Under the pieces are notes generated by a model. That model did not search any database. It was not told where the DNA came from and was given only the letters and a program-made list of their open reading frames with translations. From contig CM067531.1 in NCBI GenBank assembly GCA_034509925.1, positions 5,116,001 to 5,180,000 of the forward strand: a DNA stretch of 64,000 nucleotides, written 5' to 3'. Position 1 is the stretch's first letter; each line of letters starts with the position of its first letter. Position numbers and translations under genes: made by a program. The DNA comes from Hirudinaria manillensis (taxonomy: Eukaryota; Annelida; Clitellata; Hirudinida; Hirudinidae). Below, piece by piece: positions 55,302 through 64,000 of the stretch.

Positions 55302-56289
55302 ATGACTGTCCAACTCAACAAAACAAACCTGATAGTCAATTACCTTCCTCAAAATCTAAGTGACAAGGAGTTCCATGATCTATTTTCAAAGGCTGGCAAT
55401 TTAACTGCAAGTAAGATTGTGCGAGATAAAGCCACTGGATACAGCTATGGATTTGGATTTGTGGATTACGAGACAGAAGAAGATGCTTCTAATGCAATTA
55501 ATCTACTTAATGGTTACCAAATCCAGCATAAGCACATCAAGGTTTCTTACTCAAGAGTGGGGGACAATGTCAAAGGTGCGAACCTTTATTTACGAAATCT
55601 GCCAAAAGACATCAGCGAGACAGACATTGAACGGGTGTTTAGTCCATACGGGACCATTGTCCAAATAAGAGTTTTAGCAAATGCTCAAGGTATTCCAAAG
55701 GGGATCGGGTTTGTCTTATTCAGTTCCAGAGAGCAAGCAGAGGCTGCATTGAAAGATCTTGATGGAAAGCAACCTGTTGGTTTTAGTCAGCCACTGAACA
55801 TAAAGTTTGCAGAAGATAACAAGTACAAAATGAGGGCCTCAACAGAGGCTGCTGCTTTGATGGGGAGCAATCCAAACTTTGGCAACATGCACCTCACATC
55901 AGGAGCCCTTCCTCAACCTTTTAACAACCCAGGATTTGTAGATGCTTTCAATGCAGTTGGACCAGTGAGGAATCAGGTAGATTTTATTTGTTTTGCCTCA
56001 AAATTTTCTTGAATGAAAGATCACATTTATTTTTAAACTACAGATTCAGGGATTTGTGTTATTTGTCTACAACATCGGAAGCGATACAGATGAATTCGCA
56101 TTGTGGCAAATGTTTTCTCCTTATGGTGCAGTGAAGAAGGTCAGCGTTGTCAAGGATGTCATAAAGAACCAGGGCAAGGGTTACGGCTTTGTCACGATGG
56201 CCAATTACGAGGAAGCCCTTTTTGCCATTCAGCAGCTGAATGGCTATAATTTCAATGGAAAAACACTCCAAGTCTCCTTCAAGCAATGA
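55302..56289 (+). CDS. ELAVL: ELAV/Hu-family RNA-binding protein, three RRMs
   Basis: Two coding exons, 55302-55976 and 56044-56289, giving 921 nt and 306 aa (human HuR 326). RRM1 (about 10-85): RNP2 LIVNYLPQ and RNP1 GYSYGFGFVDY. RRM2 (about 96-170): LYLRNLP and GIGFVLFS. A 50-60 residue hinge rich in Asn, Pro and Gly follows. RRM3 (about 226-304): VLFVYNIG and GKGYGFVTM, ending LQVSFKQ. ELAV proteins bind AU-rich 3' UTRs and control mRNA stability and splicing in nucleus and cytoplasm. The protein is complete. It is unusually intron-poor beside its neighbours: RRM1, RRM2 and hinge are in one exon. The single intron is 67 bp. Subtype (neuronal ELAV or ubiquitous HuR) cannot be told from this. 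Confidence 0.94.
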
Positions 56290-56867
56290 AAATTTTGGAA
56301 CTCTCACTCATAGAAATGTGTTAGCATCTCAGGCTGTCTTATTAATGGATTTTGAAATTAGAAGCCAAATCGCTGGTTTAACGAACTCCGTCCTTCCTTT
56401 GCACCTCTTCGGTTATTTTTATCGCAGTCAGTTCGTGACGGGTCCGGTTTATTTTCTTTGCTTTCATATTTTAAGAATATGCATCTCATATGAAAAATGT
56501 GCCGTTAGAAATTTCCATTTTGTCATCATATTTCAGATGTCCTTATGCTATTCAATTGGACAGAGGAACGGTTTAGCTAGATGACAGATCATGTACATGT
56601 TCTCAAGGGACGTTAAATCGTACCTTCTTTTTGTTTGTTTTAAATATTCTATGTATATGCCACATAGGTTATACAAAATAAAATTCTAGGCACCTTGTTT
56701 GAGTTACGAACAAGTTTTGTGTTTTTAATGTTTTTGTATAAAATTAGACTGAGGGATGGGTCTACAAACATTTCAATGGTTATCAGTTCGTTCAGTTTGA
56801 TAAGTGATGGTCTTATTATTGTCTTTGCTGGACTCTACATTCTAGTTGGTCGGCGGAAGAGGATCTC
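56290..56867. other. Convergent 3' region, ELAV-like and PDE9A-like
   Basis: 578 bp between opposing stop codons, chiefly the ELAV 3' UTR (AU-rich). No gene; short ORFs here are not supported. Confidence 0.5.
56677..56682 (+). terminator. Poly(A) signal AATAAA of the ELAV-like gene
   Basis: AATAAA 388 nt after the ELAV stop and before the PDE9A stop at 56,868. Confidence 0.5.
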
Positions 56868-59800
56868 TTATTCGGTCGGTTGGCTTACTTGTGTCTGGTA
56901 GTACATCAAGTTTTTCTCCACTAAGCTTATGGCATCCTGCAGAAAATATAACTTTTAATTCTTTTAATCTATTAAATGGAGTTGATGACCTAATTAATTT
57001 GGTAGCTGAGTGGCATGTTGAGAGATGTGGGAATGGCCTTACTTGCAATTTGTCATCCAGTTGTGAGAGGAACTTTAACGAAGGCAGGAGAAATGTTTTG
57101 ATGAAGTTGACCTGAGATTCCAATTTGTCGACTCTGTTCCTATCCATGAACGGGGTGACAGGGAGACCTCTCTCCTTCTCTACGTCGCTCTGTCGTGAAA
57201 AGTTTTCATTTACTATACTCAGTTTAATGAATGTTAGGATAGGGTAATTAAGGCGTAAACCGAAAGCTATTTTGGAAAAATTTTTTTCTTCCGATGCACT
57301 TAGCGATCTCATAATTATTTCATCGGCGTCAATCAATTAGTACTTTTCCAGACTTGCGCTGCATTAAACTGCCTGAAACTAAAAGAGATATTTTGCATTT
57401 TGTCTTTCATGTTTTTGATCGTCATTTGAAGCGGCATATCCCTTGCATTATACTAAAAAGCAATTCGAGAAGAAATGCCGAATTTTCCTATTAAGGACGG
57501 GTCCGTGAAGTTTGGAACATTCATTTAATCAATTCGTAATCATTAAAGAGTATAACTTGGTTGAAGTATTCTTTGAAGAGGCAGTCCATCCAAAGAGTGG
57601 AACATTCAGTATTTCTCATTTCATTAGAAATGTCCGCCAGTTTGATTATCACCATCATGAGCTGGAACCAATACATCGTTTTAATAACTGTTCAGACTGA
57701 TTTAGTTTGAGCGACGAAACTAACCATGTCCTTATGATTAGGATTCTTATAATCAAATTCAGACAGCATTTTCATGAATTCAGCCATAATGCTGTCGTGT
57801 TTAGCCATGTCGGTTGCCAAAATGCATCTTAAAATTGGAAATGCTAAATTAAATTTCTTGAAGTAATGTATTAACGTACAGAGGTGATTTTCTGTTAAGA
57901 GTATTAACTCGTGGCTGTCCCTAATAACTAAACAGCGGCAAAATTGTATTGATCACGTTGCTACTTTAATTATATTAATTGCTATAAAATATTTTATACA
58001 CATTACTTTATTCAATCAATAGTCAAACATTACGCTAAGTGCTACAACATTGTAATCACCTGATTACTCCTTTCCTGAAAGTTAGGAAATCCTTTGAGTT
58101 CCAGTTTTTCAGAATGTTGACACGATCTTCCATCAAAATCTTGAAAGCAGTTGAACAGTGATGGTTTTCCAGAGGGGAAGAGTCATTGTAAATGATTGAC
58201 AGACCGGAGACTGAATTCACCTGGAGATAGAAAATGTTAAGGAATGTAAAGAGGTTAACAACCTAAAATTATAGTTTCAATGGCGATGCAAATGATTTCA
58301 AGATGGAAAAAAAAGAATCACTCTTGAATTTATAATGTAATAATAACTTAAAATTGTGATAACATAATGTTCTAATGTTCGACTCAAGTGTATCGTTTTT
58401 GCCCGGAGGAATTATCGAACTGAAAAGGAGGAATTTTTAAAGAAGTAATCCACTTCATCCGATTCATAAGAAAATGATTATATCCCCGATTAAAATTCTA
58501 TTATTTTAGGTTCCAACTCCTTATCCTTTAATAATTGATTAATTAATGAGAATATAATTTCAATTTCAAAATCGTCCACGATTGCCACAATAACTTGTAA
58601 TATATAACTTACTTTGTTAGATAAATTTCAAAAATAGAATGAATTAATTAAACATTAAGTGTGGATCTTTATAATAGTAATAAAGTCAATGGGAGCCTAA
58701 AATATAAAAAACGATATTTTATTGAGTAAATAAAAAAAATATTCCACTTGAAAGGAATTGCTGAAACCAGGATGATCCAAGTCATGGCAAAGAGCTGAAA
58801 ATAGCAGAATGAAGACGTCCAGTTGTGGGATCTTCGTCTGGAGCCTCATCACGTGGATCAAGGCATACGTCTGCCATAAGAATTAGCTCTTTAAAAATGG
58901 AGTGAAAGTTTTATAAGTGTTTTTAAAATCTCGACCAACCATTTGCGTGACGCAGAAACAGTGCTTGAAGTTATGGAAAGGTACATCGTTGTAAGACAAG
59001 TATATTTTCATCAACCACTGCTGAAATACGGTCGCCTAAAATAACAGAAATAACAGTTTTTAATGTAGAACAGGTTTTTGGATTGATTGAATGACTTTCT
59101 TCTAAATAAGTGATTTATTCTATTTAAAATTAATTTGCAATTCTGTCAGTCATTGATTGCCTTTATTTGTTATACATTTAAAACAATTATTACTACAATT
59201 ATTGTTGTAATTACAATTATTATCGTATAATTGAATAGAAGATATTGCTTAACCGATAACGTATCGAGAAAAGTACCTCTATTTGAAAGTCATCCAAGAG
59301 AGACAACTCTTCGAACATGGACTGAAGAAAGAACAACATGTCAGCTTCATCGTGTTCCCAACTGTTGAAATTTATACAAGCCAGCTGTTGCAGGAACTCT
59401 CTTGAAATGGGTTCATCTCTGAAATGAATTTCGCAATCAAAATATTTTCGTACTTTATATCCTTAATTCCTATTAAGGAAGCAACCTCAACTACCAGCAA
59501 CGTTATCGTGAAAATATTAACAGACTATCAGATTTTACATATTAAGTTATTATTATTATTACTGGCAAATTACTTAATCGATTCGTATTTCTTGAAAACT
59601 TTTTCCACGTGTGAAACTTCCTTGACTTTCACTTGCACATCCTAAAAGTAAGAAAAAGTAAGTACTTGAATCAATGTCCTTAGGAAGTTTAAAGTGCTTC
59701 ATCGATTCACAAGCTGATGTGAATGGTTTATTCGTGCCATTATAATGATTAATAAATAAACATGATAAGATTAGTAACTGTTAATGATTAAACAGAAGAA

Positions 59801-60252
59801 AGACGTCATTGAAATTGTAATAAACCTATAACAATAATGAAAGGGCATCAAAGGAATATTAACTCATTGAGTTCGATAAAGAAAGTCATCAAGAGAATTA
59901 AATTTAAACAATTTAAAGAATTAAAAATTGTCCAGGTTTCACGTAAATCCTGTTTTGAACGGATCAAAGATCTACGAGGAACAAGTAGGAAAGAAGCCAA
60001 ATGGCTGAAACCCCATTTTTAGGAGAATGAGCTGACCTAATAGCGGCCTAAGCCTTCTAAATCATACATAAAATAGATGTTATCTGATATCAGGCAATGG
60101 CTCTTGATACTAAATCCAATAAAATAAAATAAAATAATATAAAGGCCACCAATGAAAACCCGACCTTGAATTGGTGGTTCGAAAAGAGCTTGGAACCCAA
60201 TCCGCAACGGAAACAAGTGGACGACGGTGGAACTCCGTTGCAGTTGTCAGAC
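56868..60252 (-). CDS. PDE9A: PDE9A-like cGMP-specific 3',5'-cyclic phosphodiesterase (5' end missing)
   Basis: Exons: 60252-60165 (tentative), 59641-59574, 59418-59277, 59035-58940, 58870-58748, 58220-58060, 57827-57725, 57661-57557, 57189-57043, 56936-56868 (stop TAA). All phases agree. Conserved catalytic features: LLDDFQIE, VPFHNFKHCFCVTQM (first HD-site His residues), SALCHDLDHPGF (second HxxxH/HD site), IIYNDSSPLENHHCS, CILATDMAKHD, IIKLADISNEMR and SDVEKERGLPVTPFMDR. The GLPVTPFMDR block and the single-catalytic-domain layout favour PDE9A over other PDE classes. It hydrolyses cGMP with two metals (Zn/Mg) held by the His and Asp residues. The 60252-60165 exon (SDNCNG, CFRCG) joins in phase but has no family motif. 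The start codon and N-terminal exons were not found. Confidence 0.9.
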
Positions 60253-62281
60253 CTGAAAGACCAAGCATTTGTTACTCTTTTCTTTTAATCAAACTTGAAA
60301 TGCTTTCAAAAAAACTTTGAGATCAGCTGCGAAATACTTTGTTGATGAGTGAATGTGCTGGCGAGCAAGTATTCACTAGCGCGGAAGATGTTGAATGTGG
60401 TTTCTTTATTCGGCATGAAATTATTTCTCAATACTTAAACATTAAAATTTATGATTCACAATAGCATCGTTGTGCCTCCACAATAATTACTTCACTTAAT
60501 ATTTATGTAATAGCATTTCTCCATATCAACGAAGTTTATAAAATATAATTTTTTTTATATTTATTTATATTTATATTATTTATGAGGCCTTACGTTAGAC
60601 CGTTAGGATCCATTTATTTATTGAAATACCTGGAGGCATATTGGAAAGAAGGAACATAAGTTCGATTACCAGCGGCGCCAGACTGGTTTGTTGAAATTGG
60701 TTGAGACTGTTAAATTGGGGGGGGGGGACAAATGAATTTATGTAGGGGAGAATTTTACCATTAATGTGGTGATGAAAGAAAAAATTTATGCCCTTTTTTA
60801 GAAAGTTTTATACCAAAGCTCATTCACTAAAGGAGCATGCCGAAAATGGTAGGGTGTCCTTTCACTCGCTGTGGTCTAATGCGGTCTACGTCGTTACGAC
60901 GACACATTCGGCGAATGCTTCAAGGAATTAAAATTATTTAAAAAAGAAACAAAGTCGAGAAGTGAAACGTTTTCACGAATCGTAGGGAAACACAGAATCA
61001 TAAAGCAATGATCTACATAAGATGGCAGGATTAAGAGCAGCGACTCTTCCATAATTCATTCGTTGAAAAGAGATGTTACGAATCCTTATTGTGGGCGTGC
61101 TCTTCATTTTCAAAATATTTTTGGTGCTCGTGTTAAATTAGAATTAGAAAGTTTTAAAATAAAAACTTTAATCTGAGCAAATAATCAATCAAGTCATCCA
61201 TGTCTGAGGGGTAACTTTTCGAAGATTCAAGAACAGATGCGGAAAGAAGAGTCAAAGCTGAACTACTTGTTGATTTATAACTGTCAGATATCGAGACAGA
61301 ATGGATGAGGTGACACGAATTCATCGAGTCCTTCCAGGTGAAATTTATTATGCAGCAAAAGGTCCAACAAAAGTTTTCGATAATGAAAGAAATAAAATGA
61401 AACTGGAAACTCGGAGAATTTCATTTTAAAGGTTTGAAAAGCCTTTCTAAAAGGCTGAGGAGCATCATTAGTTTCAAAGAAAATTAAATTTTTGAGATGT
61501 TTGAAGCGGTTCGGGTCAAGACCAAGATATTTGAAAATTCTGTTCTCAGCGTAAATGCTCTACTGCATAATTTTTTTCGTTATTAACTGTTAAACACGCC
61601 TAAACCTAACTATCACAAGATTGATGCATGAAACATCCGTGAATAGAAGAAGTAATGTTTCAATAACATTGATTGAGAGCGAAAAATTAGTTGAATTGTC
61701 ATGATTTCAATATAAAGCAAAGCTTCACTGCCGACTTTATAAAGAACTTTAATCGATTTTTTAAAATACAATTTTAAATTTCAGATATTGTTAAAACTTA
61801 TTTTACTCATTCCAATTCCTAAAGTCATTGATGTTGGTCTTAACATAATAAATTTATTTTTAAAGTCATGCTTTAAAATTCTTCACTCCTATTAAATAGT
61901 GTCTTAAAAAGCATAGAAATGCTGTTTAGCAAACGATAACAGTTATTTGGTGACGCATTTGACGCATTAGTTTTTGCCTTAAGTTCTGAAATGATATTTC
62001 CTCCAAAACAGAAGGAAATTCGTGGACTGAGTCCATCTAAGTAGAATAAACTTTTATTAAGACTTTCCAAAGCAAGGTGACCAACGACGAAAACATTAAC
62101 GATGCAAAAACACGACTCGCTAAAGAACGCATGTGCATGCAAAATAGCGAAAATTATTATAAAAACGGAGATTTCTTACTTTGTCTGATGGTGAAGGGAC
62201 TTGATTTGAAAATCTTGAAAATCATAAACAGCTATCGAATCATCGCTGGTTTGAATTTCTAAAAATAAAATTCTGACTCAC

Positions 62282-62383
62282 CCATGCGTTTATGACATGC
62301 CTCATGCTGCTTGTATTTACTTCCAGCTGGACATTGGTAGGACAAGTCTATGGCATTACCCTCTTTGGGAGGTTTAATCAGAT
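62282..62383 (-). CDS. Orphan candidate exon with paired cysteines
   Basis: A 102-nt phase 1-1 open segment between a good acceptor (GATGATTTCAG) and a good donor (TGG/GTGAGT). It reads DLIKPPKEGNAIDLSYQC... with Cys in SYQCPAG and HEACHK. Phase 1-1 symmetry and two cysteines suggest an extracellular module exon. No neighbours in frame were found, so it may be chance or part of a gene off the right edge. Not recognised. Confidence 0.25.
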
Positions 62384-62992
62384 CTGAAATCATCCAAGAT
62401 GGACAGTTATTCAGAGATAGCTCGACGTTTGACATCTCCAAATTACAGGCTTGCGTTTGATACTAATAAGTCTAAAGTCGAAACAAGATTGTGCCACCTT
62501 TCCATTTATTCATAACAAATCTGGTGCGTTCGAATGATTAGCTTGGTAACATAATGAAAAGCATTTCACCGATTTATAAAGAAGGCAGTAAATTGGCTAG
62601 CCAGTTGAATCTGGTTTGATTTGGAGAGCTAGACCGCTTAAGATTGTCGAGCAAGCAGAGTTGGGCTAGCACGGATATTTATTAAAATAAAATAAATTAT
62701 TTATTTAAAAAAAAATAAAGCCTAGCAGAAATTAAGAAAGAATCGCTAGTTAATTGATACTCGATCGCTGTATATCAAAGGATACAAGCATTTAAAGCTT
62801 AATGCGAGAGAGAAGAATGCTTCCAATGGTTGAGCAGTTAGATCAAGGTTGAAATCGCGACAGGCGAGGTTTAGAGACAAAAGGAACGTTAAGAAAGAGT
62901 TTCGTGAACTAGTTATTGGAATAATAAACAACCTTGGCTAGTTATTTGGTGACCAAATTAAATTAAATTAAATTTATTAAAAACAATTTAAA

Positions 62993-63457
62993 ATGTTCTG
63001 TTTATTTTTTGTCTGCTTTCAGTGCTTATCTTCTCCTATCAGTGCATTGGGGCTGTTGTTCCAATGCATTCTTTTTTGTTCGATTTTTTGCCTGGGATTT
63101 TGTCCGAACCATAATTTTCGGCATAACAATGGACCTTTGTTGGAGATTTCCCACGAAGCATTTGACCATTTTTTTTTTATCCGAAGTGCTTATTCGGAGA
63201 CAATCGTAATATTTGGAAAGTCATTAAATCATCTTAAGTGGTTAATTAGATACAAAAACAGGCCAATAAGGTTGCAATGGAAGGAAAACTGCGTCAAGTT
63301 TAAGAAAAAGATGATAAATTCTTTAAACATTTTTAAAAGAAAGGCAAATAAGCCTCCAATAAGCGACAAAATAGTTGGGCTTATCCTAGGATCGCTGGAG
63401 CAATGCTTTACGACTGCAAACGATATAATTGCAGCTTTAGGAGAGGCACGTTATTGA
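62993..63457 (+). CDS. Unrecognised 154-codon ORF
   Basis: An ATG-to-TGA frame in AT-rich DNA that is long for its composition. The first 40 codons are hydrophobic (Phe/Cys/Leu, signal-like); the C-terminal half is Lys-rich then helix-like (GLILGSLEQCF, DIIAALGEARY). An acceptor-like TTTTCAG lies near 63,018-63,023 inside the frame, so the true start could be a splice site. No family match is recognised. Confidence 0.28.
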   Translation: MFCLFFVCFQCLSSPISALGLLFQCILFCSIFCLGFCPNHNFRHNNGPLLEISHEAFDHFFFIRSAYSETIVIFGKSLNHLKWLIRYKNRPIRLQWKENCVKFKKKMINSLNIFKRKANKPPISDKIVGLILGSLEQCFTTANDIIAALGEARY

Positions 63458-64000
63458 ACTTTCGCTGCTCGACGAAGAAGCATTAATCCTTCTCAGTCCT
63501 CGTAAAACTATAGAATGTAAAAACTGCTCACCTCTCTTTTCATCGTCCATTGATACTCAAAATTTAAAGCGAGTTGTTGTTTACCGAGATTGTCACAAGA
63601 GCCATTCGATCAGGCCAATAATGCTTGCCTTTCAACTTTTGACTGGTTCCAACCAGACTCGAATTTCTCGGCGCATAATTAAGTTTTATTAAGCAGCCAA
63701 TTCGAACAATGCTTCTAATGCGCTGGCACATTATCGATCAACCCTGAGGAATAATTCATGTTTTATTTACTTCTAAAGACTTCGATCAGAACAAACGCTA
63801 AATATCGCTAAGTCGCTGGCCTGTTTATCATTCACGGTTTCGTCTTCAGTAAGTCAAAGTCTGAGTTTGAGAGAGTTCAGTTAGAGGATGATGAGCTGGA
63901 GTTGATAACGAACTCTCGTTTCATTCTAGTCAGTGGCAACTCAACAGACACGAGGCCTGATTGGACTGACTGTCGCTTTCGAAAGCCACCGGGCTCGTGC

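Larger units (their letters stand above)
60253..64000. other. Region upstream of the PDE9A-like gene, no firm gene
   Basis: 3.7 kb with weak coding signals. The 5' exons of the PDE9A-like gene may lie here or beyond. It contains an 11-base G run at 60,717-60,727 and two candidates listed separately (62,282-62,383 minus; 62,993-63,457 plus). The remainder shows nothing supported. Confidence 0.45.

Overview
The window is nuclear DNA from a bilaterian invertebrate. It is AT-rich, with many short GT-AG introns, spliced genes on both strands and metazoan gene families (troponin T, wolframin, ELAV, PDE9A, C-type lectin-like). No operon, tRNA, rRNA or CRISPR signal was seen. Troponin T limits the source to Bilateria; the phylum cannot be settled by eye. 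Gene models were built by hand from reading frame, splice signals and intron phase, checked against remembered family features. Most exon sets add up to whole codons.

Layout. 1-10,078 (-): the 5' part of a very large secreted gene with tandem von Willebrand factor A (vWA) modules, running off the left edge; four copies of a three-module cassette, then a vWA exon, an EGF-like exon and a partial vWA exon. About 10.1-16.0 kb: no supported gene. 16,009-19,172 (-): ABCF2, complete, 11 exons. 20,809-23,976 (+): wolframin (WFS1), 4 coding exons. 24,880-28,136 (-): RUVBL2/reptin, complete, 12 exons. 29,032-32,202 (+): a single-pass C-type lectin-like membrane protein, partly resolved, with a GC-rich repeat fragment in an intron. 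35,006-37,635 (+): troponin T, 11 exons. 42,350-49,208 (+): a very large, low-complexity protein with a leucine-zipper-like segment, most like USF3; its bHLH exons were not found. 49,989-54,561 (-): ABHD16A, complete, 21 exons, convergent with the USF3-like gene. 55,302-56,289 (+): ELAV/Hu RNA-binding protein, two coding exons, divergent from ABHD16A. 56,868-60,252 (-): PDE9A-like cGMP phosphodiesterase, catalytic domain complete, 5' end not found. 60.3-64.0 kb: no firm gene; one orphan exon and one unexplained 154-codon ORF.

The genes do not form one pathway. Most are housekeeping or tissue genes (ribosome-associated ATPase, chromatin-remodelling ATPase, ER membrane protein, lipid hydrolase, muscle thin filament, RNA stability, cGMP breakdown). 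The lineage-specific material is the vWA gene and the lectin-like gene. The vWA gene is the most unusual object: a recently amplified array with a repeat pitch of exactly 2,212 bp, in which metal-binding-competent and metal-site-degenerate modules alternate.
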